A stretch of 64,000 nt of DNA from contig NZ_CP011390.1 in NCBI RefSeq assembly GCF_001644645.1, positions 1,426,001 through 1,490,000 of the forward strand, written 5' to 3'. This document shows, one piece after another, positions 45,214 through 54,015 of this stretch. The notes beneath the pieces are model-generated. The model ran no database searches. It was not told where the DNA came from and saw only the letters and a program-made list of their open reading frames with translations. This stretch comes from Flavisolibacter tropicus (GTDB taxonomy: Bacteria; Bacteroidota; Bacteroidia; Chitinophagales; Chitinophagaceae). Every line of letters starts with the position of its first letter. Within the stretch, counting starts at the first letter, position 1. The position numbers and the translations under genes were made by a program.

Positions 45214-46767
45214 TTACAGATTTTTAATCTCTCCAATCAGATCCTGCAATACTTTCTTAGCATCACCAAACAACATCGAGGTTTTAGGTTGAAAGAACAG
45301 ATCATTCTCAATACCTGCATAACCGGGCTTCATACTACGTTTATTGACAATTACTGCTTTTGCCAACTCTACATCCAACACGGGCATTCCATAGATTGGT
45401 GACGCAGGATCTGTTTTAGCAGCAGGGTTTACCACATCATTGGCTCCTAATACCAACACTACATCTGTGGTACTGAATTCATCATTCGCCTGCTCCATTT
45501 CCAAGAGCTTATCGTATGGTACATCGGCTTCTGCCAGCAGCACATTCATATGCCCAGGCATACGACCAGCAACTGGGTGAATGGCGTATTTTACATCAAC
45601 ACCTCTTTCATTCAACATCTTCTCTAATTCATGACAAGCATGCTGCGCCTGCGCTACTGCCAGACCATAACCCGGCACAATCATTACTTTATTGGCATAG
45701 GCTAACACCACAGCCGCATCACTTAAATTGATTTCTTTAAACTGCCCTTGCTCCTTTGTAGCGCCACCTGATGCCGTGGCTCCCCCACCAAACGAACCAA
45801 TCAATACATTCTTCAAAGAACGGTTCATAGCCTTACACATCAGGATGGTTAGCAAGGTACCCGCTGCACCTACCAGTATACCACCTGTCAACATCACTTT
45901 GTTATCATAAAGGAAACCACCACAAGCTGCAGCCACACCAGTAAATGAGTTTAATAAAGAGATCACTACTGGCATATCTGCACCGCCAATTGGCAAAACG
46001 AACAAGATGCCGTATGCCAATGAAAACACCAAGACAGCATAGAACACCGCATAGGTAGATGCCGAGAATTCTATCAACTTAATACCCCTGCCAAAACGTA
46101 TGCGGTGCGCATTATTGATTACTTCGTCAGAACTAATCTCAAAGGAGTTGCTGATCACTTTCAGCAAGCTAAAGGTTAAGACAATGATGGCCACCAACAA
46201 TGCTATGTTTACGATATGTTGTCCTTTAAATGAACGGTCTTTTATAGTACCATTCAGTTTACCAAATGCCACCATACTGCCTGCAAAAGAAACAGAGCCA
46301 ATGATCAATCCTACGAAGATCGTGATCAACATGCCTGTTGGCATGGGTAATTGAAATACAGCTTCTTCCGTCATACCATTTGCTTCCAGGGCTTCAGAGA
46401 TCTGCAGCGTAAAGTCGGTAGATGCAAAATGATGGAATTCTACTATCGATATCAGCATAGCACAAGCACCACCCATACCGTTAAACAAACTCACCATTTC
46501 CGGCATCGCGGTCATCTTCACGCGCTTGGCAGTTACAGTACCAATGATACTACCGATAATAAGCCCGCTAAAGATCCAGGCATAATTATGCAAGCGTTCA
46601 TCAGAATTGGGATCCTCATATAAAAAGATGGTACCAAAAATGGCAAGCCCCATTCCCGCTGCCGCTACCAGGTTACCTTTCCTGGCTGTCTCCGGATGCG
46701 AAAGCATTCTTAATCCTAAAAGGAATGTTACTGAGGCTATAAGATATATGACACTTAATAATTCCAT
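45214..46767 (-). CDS. pntB: NAD(P) transhydrogenase subunit beta
   Basis: A 517-residue membrane protein. The N-terminal two thirds have about nine or more helices of the proton channel; the C-terminal domain III binds NADP(H): VMIVPGYGLAVAQAQHACHELEKML, HPVAGRMPGHMNVLLAEADV, LVLGANDVVNPAA, DVELAKAVIVNKRSM and GYAGIENDLF are the known landmarks. With PntAA and PntAB it couples proton flow to NADPH formation. It starts three bases past the pntAB stop codon. Confidence 0.95.
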   Translation of the reverse strand: MELLSVIYLIASVTFLLGLRMLSHPETARKGNLVAAAGMGLAIFGTIFLYEDPNSDERLHNYAWIFSGLIIGSIIGTVTAKRVKMTAMPEMVSLFNGMGGACAMLISIVEFHHFASTDFTLQISEALEANGMTEEAVFQLPMPTGMLITIFVGLIIGSVSFAGSMVAFGKLNGTIKDRSFKGQHIVNIALLVAIIVLTFSLLKVISNSFEISSDEVINNAHRIRFGRGIKLIEFSASTYAVFYAVLVFSLAYGILFVLPIGGADMPVVISLLNSFTGVAAACGGFLYDNKVMLTGGILVGAAGTLLTILMCKAMNRSLKNVLIGSFGGGATASGGATKEQGQFKEINLSDAAVVLAYANKVMIVPGYGLAVAQAQHACHELEKMLNERGVDVKYAIHPVAGRMPGHMNVLLAEADVPYDKLLEMEQANDEFSTTDVVLVLGANDVVNPAAKTDPASPIYGMPVLDVELAKAVIVNKRSMKPGYAGIENDLFFQPKTSMLFGDAKKVLQDLIGEIKNL

Positions 46768-46770
46768 GGG

Positions 46771-47085
46771 TTACTTCTTCTTTTTGGATTTAAACATTTC
46801 GAGCATTCTGTCAGTTACTACAAATCCCCCAACGACGTTCAGGGTTCCTAAAACGACTGCTAAGAAACCAAGGATCAAGGCCAGATAGTTGCTGGTTTCC
46901 GCCCTACCCATTATAATGATGGCCCCAATAACAACCACACCATGAATAGCGTTAGCGCCACTCATTAATGGGGTATGTAACACACTCGGCACGCGACCAA
47001 TCACCTCGATCCCCACAAAAATCATGAGTATGACGATGTAAATAATTTGCTGATGAAAGGCAATCCAGGTAAGTATATTATCCAT
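46771..47085 (-). CDS. pntAB: NAD(P) transhydrogenase subunit alpha, membrane part
   Basis: A 104-residue protein with three hydrophobic helices (about 12-30, 43-60, 66-90) that corresponds to the C-terminal membrane part of the fused alpha subunit. Typical signature VPSVLHTPLMSGANAIHGVVVIGA. It is a separate gene, as in many bacteria with a three-gene transhydrogenase. The C-terminus is Lys-rich. Confidence 0.93.
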   Translation of the reverse strand: MDNILTWIAFHQQIIYIVILMIFVGIEVIGRVPSVLHTPLMSGANAIHGVVVIGAIIIMGRAETSNYLALILGFLAVVLGTLNVVGGFVVTDRMLEMFKSKKKK

Positions 47086-47121
47086 TAAAGATTACTTATT
47101 TTATTTTAAAACTTCTTTTAT

Positions 47122-47255
47122 TGTTGACAGCTGTCTTTTTTAGTTGACGGTTGTTAGTTGACAGTTGACAGCCTTATATCCCCTCATGCCCTTCTATCAA
47201 CTGTCATCCATTTTTATTTTCTGTCAACAGTCAACTTTCATCTGTCATCTATTAA
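47122..47255. repeat. heptanucleotide-period tract between pntAA and pntAB
   Basis: Words agttgac, ggttgtt, agttgac twice (47141-47170), and the complementary tcaacag, tcaactt, tcatctg, tcatcta (about 47224-47252) keep a 7-bp step. The two sides can pair as a long imperfect hairpin in the pnt transcript. Confidence 0.7.
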
Positions 47256-47264
47256 CTTAAAAAA

Positions 47265-48374
47265 CTAAGCCATTGCTGTTTTTACACGCTCATGAACAAC
47301 CTCTCCTTGATGCGTTACACAAGATCCTTTTACCAAATCATCTTCCCAATTCAAATTTAGGTTACCCTCTTTCGTTAGAATAAGGTTGAAGAAGTTCAAT
47401 ATGTTCTTGCCATATAGCTTGCTGGCGTCTGATGGCATGGTGCCTTGCAGGTTACTATTACCCACAATGGTCACACCATTATATACTACCGTTTCTCCAT
47501 TTTTAGTGCGAGGCGTATTACCACCCGAAATGGCCGCCAGGTCTATGATCACCGATCCATTGCGCATGGTATTCAACATTTCTTCTGTGATCAATATAGG
47601 CGCTTTCTTTCCCGGAATCTGTGCCGTCGAAATTATGATATCAGCCTTGGCGGCACTTTCAGCTATACGTTGCCGTTGCTTTTGTTGGAATTCTTCTGAT
47701 TGCTCCACGGCATAACCGCCCGCTTTGGAAGCATCAGCAGCACCCTCTACTTCAATAAACTTAGCACCCAAGCTCATCACTTCTTCTTTCACAGCCGGGC
47801 GTGTATCAAATACTTCCACTACAGCTCCTAAACGACGGGCTGTGGCAATAGCCTGCAGTCCCGCCACACCGGCGCCCAATATCAGCACTTTTGCAGGAGC
47901 AATACTACCGGCTGCCGTCATAAACATAGGCAGGTAACGCGGGTATAAATTAGCTGCTAACAATACAGCTTTATAACCAGCTATATTGGCCTGCGACGAT
48001 AATACGTCCATGCTTTGCGCCCGCGTGGTACGCGGCAGCATATCCATACTAAATACCGTATTTTGTTGGGCAGTCCACTGTTGTACCAGCGCCGGATTGA
48101 ACAGCGGCTGGTATACACCAATCAAGATCTTGGAAGATGTTTGAATAGTAGGCGTGTTGATGGACAATATCACATCGGATTGCGTAGCTATAGCTTCAGA
48201 CTTACTAATGGAGGCTCCTGCCTTTTCATAATCTGCATTAGAAGCAGCTGCATGTGCGCCTGCACCATCTTCTACCCATACCGTAACTCCTTTTTTTGTC
48301 AACGCACTCACTGCCTCTGGCAGCAATGAAACTCTTGTTTCGCCTAAAGATTCTTTTAATACACCTACAATCAT
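47265..48374 (-). CDS. pntAA: NAD(P) transhydrogenase subunit alpha, NAD-binding part
   Basis: A 369-residue protein with the alanine-dehydrogenase/PNT fold. Start MIVGVLKESLGETRVSLLPEAV matches the family. NAD-binding motif LILGAGVAGLQAIATARRLGAVVEVFDTRPAVKEEV is intact, and DIIISTAQIPGKKAPILIT follows. It is the first gene of the pntAA-pntAB-pntB operon; a 179-bp gap filled with 7-bp repeats separates it from pntAB, where such genes usually almost touch. Confidence 0.94.
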   Translation of the reverse strand: MIVGVLKESLGETRVSLLPEAVSALTKKGVTVWVEDGAGAHAAASNADYEKAGASISKSEAIATQSDVILSINTPTIQTSSKILIGVYQPLFNPALVQQWTAQQNTVFSMDMLPRTTRAQSMDVLSSQANIAGYKAVLLAANLYPRYLPMFMTAAGSIAPAKVLILGAGVAGLQAIATARRLGAVVEVFDTRPAVKEEVMSLGAKFIEVEGAADASKAGGYAVEQSEEFQQKQRQRIAESAAKADIIISTAQIPGKKAPILITEEMLNTMRNGSVIIDLAAISGGNTPRTKNGETVVYNGVTIVGNSNLQGTMPSDASKLYGKNILNFFNLILTKEGNLNLNWEDDLVKGSCVTHQGEVVHERVKTAMA

Positions 48375-48410
48375 AAGTTCAAATTATAAAACTTTTAATT
48401 GTTAACCCGA

Positions 48411-49235
48411 TTATTTCTTTTGTTTTGAGAATAACCACATCAAAAAATCTGGCTCTTTAAAGGCATTGCCCCAGCTATCATGCTTTACCCCCGGATATTC
48501 TGTAAAACGTACATCTGCATGAAGCTTGGTCAACTTATTATAATAATCCTGGGAAAAGGATACGGGAACCACATCATCTTTTTCTCCATGTATCAACCAG
48601 AGCGCTACTTGATTGCTGAAGCGTTTTGCCGTACTTACATTACCAGCCCCACAAATGGAAATGCCGGCAGCAAATGTCTGCGGATAACGAGCTACAAGAT
48701 CCAGTACTCCCATGCCTCCTTGCGACAAACCAACAATATAAATACGCTTAGTATCGATTCGCTCCTTCTGTACCAAAGAGTCTATCAATTCTTTTAATAC
48801 GAAAGAAACGGTTGTTGGTTTCCTTTGAAACGGGAACTTCCAGTCTTCCGCCTGCCCGGTAGTTTCATTGACCTTATTTTCAAAATACGCCCAGGAGTCC
48901 AGCTCGGGACATTGCGGGAAGAGAACATAGGACGGATAGGCCTTACGAACCGAATCTCTCAAAAAGAAACGGCCACCTATCCTTAGCTGCGTTTCGTTAT
49001 CTCCCCCTTTCTCAAAAGCTCCATGCAAAAAGATGACCAAGGGAAATGAAGAACCCGATCCCAACTCCAAAGGCTTCAACAACCGGTAGGCCAACCGTAG
49101 ATCCTTTGCATCGTAATAATGCTTCTCATATGGCGTAAAATCTTGTGCCTGCAAAGTGGAGAATATACTCAGGCCAAGCAATAGAAAGCTTATGGCCCTA
49201 ATACCGGATGGTAAAATGCTGTTCCTCCTTGAATT
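48411..49235 (-). CDS. exported alpha/beta hydrolase (PHB-depolymerase/esterase-like)
   Basis: About 274 residues from the Met at 49235; the frame is open to 49253. A signal peptide ends near STLQAQ. The fold has LVIFLHGAFEKGG (oxyanion strand), nucleophile Ser in YIVGLSQGGMGVLD, Asp in LIHGEKDDVVPV and His in GVKHDSWG. This resembles prolyl-oligopeptidase-like and polyhydroxybutyrate-depolymerase-like esterases acting outside the cytosol. Its start overlaps the end of the methyltransferase gene by about 38 bp in another frame, suggesting coupled translation. Confidence 0.88.
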   Translation of the reverse strand, partial: NSRRNSILPSGIRAISFLLLGLSIFSTLQAQDFTPYEKHYYDAKDLRLAYRLLKPLELGSGSSFPLVIFLHGAFEKGGDNETQLRIGGRFFLRDSVRKAYPSYVLFPQCPELDSWAYFENKVNETTGQAEDWKFPFQRKPTTVSFVLKELIDSLVQKERIDTKRIYIVGLSQGGMGVLDLVARYPQTFAAGISICGAGNVSTAKRFSNQVALWLIHGEKDDVVPVSFSQDYYNKLTKLHADVRFTEYPGVKHDSWGNAFKEPDFLMWLFSKQKK

Positions 49236-49995
49236 CATTTCTGAAAAATACAAAGCCTAAAAAGAATATATCTACCGTACATGTAACAGCCGGATGCGCC
49301 TTTATCTGCTCCCAGGCCTGCTCCATTTCGGCACTCCAGTGAATATCATCGAAAATAAGGATCGTATCGTTGTGTGCATGTTGCAAAAACTGCTCAAAAT
49401 AGGAAAGCGTGGGCGCTAACCGGTGATTGCCATCTATATACCCCAAGTCTACCTTCGGCAAGTGCTGAAGCACTTGTGGCAGCACGTTATCAAAGTTTCC
49501 CTGCAACGCTTCTATATTACCAAGCTTTAATGTTTTAAAATTAGCTTGTGCTACCTGGTGAATGGCTTCACTCCCTTCAACAGTGATCACTTTGGCTGCC
49601 GGGTTAGCAGTAGCTACATAAGCAGTTGTAATGCCCAAAGAAGTTCCTAATTCTACGATCGTTTGTGGTTGATACCGTTTTACCAAACGATACAGCAGCT
49701 GACTGTATTTCTTTGGCTTAACTGCACTCTTTGCCAATTGCTGCACACTGCGCTGTTTGCCAGCACCCGTACGCGAACCAGCACCCATGTCTTCTATGTT
49801 CAAGACAGTAGTATCTTTTAGCAAATGCTTACGTAAGGCTTCTATAGTTGCCGGCGACTTATAATGGCTATTGTTATTCAGCACATGCAGAATAAACTGG
49901 AACACAAAGGGCGAGTGCATGCCATGCCCTTTTCCATTGAGTGCTGTACGGTAATAATGCAGGTATTTTTTGGACAGTTGAAGCGGACTATACAC
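49198..49995 (-). CDS. SAM-dependent methyltransferase
   Basis: A 265-residue class I methyltransferase. Motif I is IVELGTSLGITTAYVATANP (about 113-132), motif II VITVEGSEAIHQ, and VDLGYIDGNHRLAPTLSYFEQF resembles O-methyltransferase family 3-like proteins, with the acid in YIDG. The substrate is unknown. N-terminal YLHYYRTALNGKGHGMHSPFVF is typical of the Bacteroidota branch. It lies 30 bp after folA and probably belongs to the thyA-folA operon. Confidence 0.87.
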   Translation of the reverse strand: MYSPLQLSKKYLHYYRTALNGKGHGMHSPFVFQFILHVLNNNSHYKSPATIEALRKHLLKDTTVLNIEDMGAGSRTGAGKQRSVQQLAKSAVKPKKYSQLLYRLVKRYQPQTIVELGTSLGITTAYVATANPAAKVITVEGSEAIHQVAQANFKTLKLGNIEALQGNFDNVLPQVLQHLPKVDLGYIDGNHRLAPTLSYFEQFLQHAHNDTILIFDDIHWSAEMEQAWEQIKAHPAVTCTVDIFFLGFVFFRNEFKEEQHFTIRY

Positions 49996-50025
49996 AGTTC
50001 AAAGGTAAGTGGGAAAATCGATCGG

Positions 50026-50517
50026 CTATTTGCGTTCCCACACTTCAAATGTATGAGCGTATGCATTCTTTTCATCGGCCTCACAGTGCTTGGCGCTTAC
50101 CCGCTTCCATTTTGTTTCATCAATGGGAGGAAAATAAGCATCACCCTCTACTTTGTGATGTATGCGGGTCATATAAAGACGATCTGCTTTATCAAATGAA
50201 GTATGGAAGATCTCGGCACCACCAATCACAAAGATTTCTTTTACATCTTGCTCTTTGGCATAGTTGATAGCTGCCTCTACCGAATGCACCACTTCTACAT
50301 TCTCGTGCTTCCAATCTTTATTGCGGGTAATCACCACACTTTTTCTACCCGGCAATGCCTTACCAATCGACTCAAACGTCTTGCGTCCCATGAGTATGGG
50401 CATACCCCATGTAAGATTCTTAAAGTATTTCAGATCATTTGGTAAATGCCAAGGCAACTGGTTTTCCTTACCAATCACATTATTTTCAGCAGCGGCAACA
50501 AGAAGACTTAAAACCAT
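50026..50517 (-). CDS. folA: dihydrofolate reductase
   Basis: A 163-residue DHFR. Landmarks: VAAAENNVIGKENQLPWHLPNDLKYFK with the substrate-binding Asp replaced as usual by the LPNDL Asp, GMPILMGRKTFESIGKALPGRKSVVITR, and IFVIGGAEIF. Reduces dihydrofolate with NADPH, regenerating the tetrahydrofolate used by ThyA upstream. 74 bp after thyA. Confidence 0.96.
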   Translation of the reverse strand: MVLSLLVAAAENNVIGKENQLPWHLPNDLKYFKNLTWGMPILMGRKTFESIGKALPGRKSVVITRNKDWKHENVEVVHSVEAAINYAKEQDVKEIFVIGGAEIFHTSFDKADRLYMTRIHHKVEGDAYFPPIDETKWKRVSAKHCEADEKNAYAHTFEVWERK

Positions 50518-50520
50518 TGG

Positions 50521-50590
50521 ATTGTAGATTTTAGATTGGCGATTGCAGAAACTTTAATCTAAAATCTGCAATCTGCATTCTGCAATTTTA
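50521..50590. repeat. heptanucleotide-period tract between thyA and folA
   Basis: Ten 7-bp words fill the gap: attgtag, attttag, attggcg, attgcag, aaacttt, aatctaa, aatctgc twice, attctgc, aatttta. The tract is also partly self-complementary (gattgcag against ctgcaatc), so it could form a hairpin in the thyA-folA transcript. Confidence 0.85.
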
Positions 50591-50591
50591 T

Positions 50592-51386
50592 TTACACAGC
50601 TACAGGTGCTTTGATCGCCGGATGAAACTGGTAGTTTTCCAACTGAAAATCTTCAAACTTGAAATCAAAGATCGACTTCACATCTGGATTGATCTTCATG
50701 GTAGGCTGGGCGTGCGGCTCGCGTGTTAGCTGCAGCTTCACTTGTTCCAGGTGGTTGCTATAAATATGCACATCGCCAAACGTATGTATGAACTCACCGG
50801 GTTGCAGATCACAAACCTGGGCCATCATCATTGTAAGCAATGCATAAGAAGCAATATTGAAAGGCACACCCAAGAATACATCGGCGCTGCGTTGGTACAA
50901 CTGGCAGCTTAGCTTACCATTGATCACATAAAACTGGAACAAGGCATGGCATGGCATCAGTGCCATTTCAGGCAATTCGGCCACGTTCCAGGCACTTACG
51001 ATCAGGCGACGGCTATCGGGGTTCTTTTTGATCTGATTGACAACATCGGTGATCTGGTCTATGGTCTGTCCATTGGCCCCCGCCCAGCTACGCCATTGCT
51101 TGCCGTATACCGGTCCCAGCTCGCCATTGGCATCAGCCCATTCATCCCAAATACTTACGCCATGCTCTTTCAAGTAGGCAATATTGGTCTCGCCTCTCAA
51201 AAACCACAACAGCTCATAAATAATGCTCTTTAAATGCAACTTCTTGGTGGTTACCAGCGGAAAACCCTTTTGCAGGTCAAAACGCATCTGGTAGCCAAAT
51301 GTGCTGATTGTTCCCGTACCAGTACGATCGCTCTTTTCTACACCATTATCCAATATATGTTGAAGAAGTTGTAAGTATTGTTGCAT
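50592..51386 (-). CDS. thyA: thymidylate synthase
   Basis: A 264-residue ThyA of the same length as the E. coli enzyme. The catalytic Cys is in [19 protein letters not shown] near the N-terminus and [20 protein letters not shown] bind dUMP and folate. Makes dTMP from dUMP with methylene-tetrahydrofolate. Heads the thyA-folA-methyltransferase-esterase cluster. Confidence 0.97.
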   Translation of the reverse strand: MQQYLQLLQHILDNGVEKSDRTGTGTISTFGYQMRFDLQKGFPLVTTKKLHLKSIIYELLWFLRGETNIAYLKEHGVSIWDEWADANGELGPVYGKQWRSWAGANGQTIDQITDVVNQIKKNPDSRRLIVSAWNVAELPEMALMPCHALFQFYVINGKLSCQLYQRSADVFLGVPFNIASYALLTMMMAQVCDLQPGEFIHTFGDVHIYSNHLEQVKLQLTREPHAQPTMKINPDVKSIFDFKFEDFQLENYQFHPAIKAPVAV

Positions 51387-51535
51387 GGTCGCAAGTTACA
51401 AATACAGGGCTAAACTCCTACCCGTATTGGCTTTATAAAGTTGTTCACCATATGTGACAAACTAATTATCCAAAAAAACACTGATTAGCCCTCCATTCTA
51501 TTTCCCTACCGTTAGCCATTACTATAGGTCGGGGT

Positions 51536-51612
51536 ATCCTAAAACGCTTATAACCCATATATAAGCTGTATATAACCCGCCTATAAGCCATATATAAGCC
51601 GCCCCTATTAGA
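51536..51612. repeat. 11-bp tandem repeat array B
   Basis: Seven consecutive 11-bp units, five well kept starting at 51547, 51558, 51569, 51580 and 51591 (for example tatataagctg, tatataacccg, tatataagccg), flanked by degenerate units at 51536 and 51602. Same period as array A but an unrelated, AT-rich unit. The array ends 5 bp before the candidate -33 element of the paralogous gene. Confidence 0.85.
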
Positions 51613-51617
51613 GACGG

Positions 51618-51648
51618 TTTATATGTGTATAACTAACAGGTAAAATTG
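51618..51648 (+). promoter_or_regulatory. candidate promoter of the frameshifted paralogue
   Basis: TTTA at 51618-51621, 19 bp, then TAAAATTG at 51641-51648: one mismatch from each Bacteroidota consensus box. The -7 end and the bases after it (ttgctaa, then an attaga/atttag-like stretch) align with 10226-10243 before the 10344 gene. The leader block atccaagaaaca (51680-51691) aligns with 10264-10275. Confidence 0.55.
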
Positions 51649-51735
51649 CTAAATTATTTAGTATATTTAAGGAAGAAATATCCAAGAAACATGGAAAGCC
51701 CTATCACTTAAGTAATCCGATTAAAACCCTATATA

Positions 51736-52529
51736 ATGGCACAAATGACACCCGGCTTTATGTTTACCGGTTCCATCAGCAATCTATCTGCTTATAAACG
51801 ATGGGATTCTGACAAAGTAATACTTCGCACTAAAGGCGGTGCTTCCAAAACAAAGATCAAGCAGTCCCCTGCTTTGAGAAAACAAGAAAGATCAATGTAG
51901 AATTTGGTGGCCGTTCTACGGCTTGTAGTTGGATACGTAAAGCCTTATATCAACAACTGCCACTAGCCGACTATAATATTGCCGGTCCATTAAACGCCTT
52001 GCTCAAACCAGTGCAGGCATTGGATATGGATAATGAACCCGGCAGGCGAAACATTTATTTAAGCCGTCAGCCCCAACTACTATCGGGCTTTTCACTCAAC
52101 CGCACCTATACCTTTGATAGCATAGTGCGAAACACTTTACCGTTTGCCCTTTCCCGTGATACGCTTTCTGGTTATGTAGAGATACCCGCCCTACTACCCG
52201 GCATCAACTTCCAGGCTTCTGATAAACACCCACTTTACAGCTTTATAGCTGCATTAGGTGTAATACCCGATGTAGAATATAATGGGGTGAAATATGATGC
52301 TCCAACCGAATACCAGTCGTCTGGGGCTATAGGAACTGAAAGCGCGTGGTATCCTGTGCTCAATGGCTCTCCGGCCTTTCGTCTGGATTTGAATCTACCA
52401 ATAGTACCTCCGGGTCCTGCTTTTAGTTTGATGTTATCGATTGGTGTCCGTTTTGGCACCATAGCCGAAGGTGGTACTGTGCAGCAGGTGAAGCATGCAG
52501 GAAGCGCTAAGGTATTGGCAATGGGGTGA
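51736..52529 (+). pseudogene. repeat-associated family member B, single-base frameshift
   Basis: Begins MAQMTPGFMFTGSISNLSAYK and runs to a stop at 51898. Adding one A in the run at 51879-51882 joins it to the following frame (KINVEFGGRSTACSWIRKALYQQLP ...), giving 264 residues that end at 52529; the total, 794 + 1 nt, is a whole number of codons. The first 75 residues are paralogous to the protein at 10344. The remaining part (QPQLLSGFSLNRTY, VEIPALLPGINF, FSLMLSIGVRFG) is beta-rich and, as far as I recall, is the usual second half in this uncharacterised Bacteroidota family; member A lacks it. The frameshift may be a true lesion or a sequencing error. Confidence 0.75.
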
Positions 52530-52834
52530 GAATTTCTTTCTCTATAAGTTCTACTGATAAATATTAAATACAGTCAGATGTAAACAGAGGCATTGTATAA
52601 ATAACAATGTCTCTGTTGATGATTCCATATCCAAAAGGCAGCTGTAGTATGCAGTTAGAATAATTAAATGGACAAACAATAAAGGCTTGTTTATTATCTG
52701 TAATAGTAAATAACATCAACCTATCAACTCCTATTGCATTTTGTACGCATGTTGCTACAGTTTACACCACTTCCACTTTAGCCAGATAAGTCCGTAAGAT
52801 ACTTTTACAAATAACCTTAATTAATTACACCGTT
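52530..52834. other. gene-free stretch with a hairpin
   Basis: No gene. An inverted repeat (aacagaggcattgt, 52583-52596, against acaatgtctctgtt, 52604-52617, one G-T pair) with a 7-nt loop lies 53 bp after the paralogue; it lacks a T run. Confidence 0.45.
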
Positions 52835-53800
52835 ATGCGTAAAATTTATCTGGCCGTTGCAGCCTTATCGTTAACCTTTTTTACTATTTCCTGCAGTAAA
52901 TCTTCAGGTGGCGAAGAACCTGGAGATCCAATAGACAACAGTACTTCGTTTGCCCTAAAAGTGGGTGGAACTGCCTATACATTGGATAGCTTTATAGTTA
53001 CTGAAACTTCTCAAGGTTATTACATCAGGGCCTCACAAAAAGGCAATACGAATAATGCTTACGGTGTTTCTCTGTTTATCAATACCAAATCATCTAATAG
53101 CAGTACAAGTTTTGGAAAATTATCTGAGGCTGGAAAAATATTTGTAGGAGCCAGTCTGGGTACGGATAAGAATGTAACGTCAACCTATACCAATCCTGCT
53201 AATGGAACAGTTACTACCAGCAATGGTACTGTGAATGTAGTCGTAAGCAATAGTACCATTACAGCAGCGGTTAATACCCAATTGTATGATGCGGTTACAG
53301 GTACACCTGTATCATTTGAATTCTCCCTTAGAACACCAACTTCTGTACAACCAACGAATAACCCAAGCCAGGAGTTTTTTGACTTTGAATTCAATGGCGC
53401 TACGTACAATCTGAGAGCGCTGTCAGCAGCTGCTTTTGATAAAGGATACTTAATTTCAGGACTTGCATCTAATAACCAATCTGTAGCGATTGTTATCAAT
53501 ACAAAAACATCTGATAATAGTATTCCGTTTGGAGATTTAGAAGAATCAGGTAAAGCTTCAGCCAGCTTCAACCTTCCAAATGAGTCAGTTGTATATCTTA
53601 CAACTGGTCAGAATTGCCAAGGTCAGGATGTTCACAACCAAGGCAATGCAAAATTGACTTCTATTGGAAATATAGGCGGTTATGTTGAAGGTTATATATC
53701 AGGTTCCGCCTATAAAAATGAAAATGCTTGTGGCGAAGGTGGTAGAACAGTAGATAGCAAACCATTCACTGGTTATTTTAAAATACGTAGGTTCAATTAA
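52835..53800 (+). CDS. lipoprotein with two copies of an unknown domain
   Basis: A 321-residue lipoprotein: signal ending LTFFTISC (Cys 20), Ser/Gly/Glu/Asp linker, then two related beta-rich domains. Domain one (about 38-160) starts FALKVGGTAYTLDSF and has VSLFINTKSSNSSTSFGKL; domain two (about 185-320) starts FDFEFNGATYNLRAL and has VAIVINTKTSDNSIPFGDL. They are clearly an internal duplication. Common among small Chitinophagaceae/Sphingobacteriales lipoproteins without known function. Single-gene transcript ended by a strong terminator. Confidence 0.82.
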   Translation: MRKIYLAVAALSLTFFTISCSKSSGGEEPGDPIDNSTSFALKVGGTAYTLDSFIVTETSQGYYIRASQKGNTNNAYGVSLFINTKSSNSSTSFGKLSEAGKIFVGASLGTDKNVTSTYTNPANGTVTTSNGTVNVVVSNSTITAAVNTQLYDAVTGTPVSFEFSLRTPTSVQPTNNPSQEFFDFEFNGATYNLRALSAAAFDKGYLISGLASNNQSVAIVINTKTSDNSIPFGDLEESGKASASFNLPNESVVYLTTGQNCQGQDVHNQGNAKLTSIGNIGGYVEGYISGSAYKNENACGEGGRTVDSKPFTGYFKIRRFN

Positions 53801-53823
53801 ACATTTGATAACCGTAAAAATTA

Positions 53824-53852
53824 AAAGCCTGGATGTTAGTCATCCAGGCTTT
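53824..53852 (+). terminator. terminator after the duplicated-domain lipoprotein
   Basis: Perfect 12-bp arms (aaagcctggatg / catccaggcttt), 5-nt loop, T-rich tail; 24 bp after the stop codon. Confidence 0.85.
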
Positions 53853-53908
53853 GTTCGTTTAAGTGTTTATTGAAGAACACTAATTCGTTGCTATATGGTT
53901 GTTATAGT

Positions 53909-53982
53909 GGGCTGTGTCGGATTCGAACCAACGACCCTCACGTTGTCGACGTGATGCTCTAAACCAACTGAGCTAACAGCCC
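53909..53982 (-). tRNA. tRNA-Val (anticodon GAC)
   Basis: A full 74-nt cloverleaf on the minus strand: 7-bp acceptor (gggctgt / acagccc), D-arm gctc...gagc, 5-bp anticodon stem (tcacg / cgtga), T-arm gttgg-ttcgaat-ccgac. The 7-nt anticodon loop reads tcgacaa, placing GAC at 34-36. The base at 33 is C rather than the near-universal U. Base 73 is A and CCA is not encoded. Overall close to E. coli tRNA-Val(GAC). Confidence 0.9.
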
Positions 53983-54015
53983 TCCCAACAAATATCAGGT
54001 AAAAAGTTTAAATGC

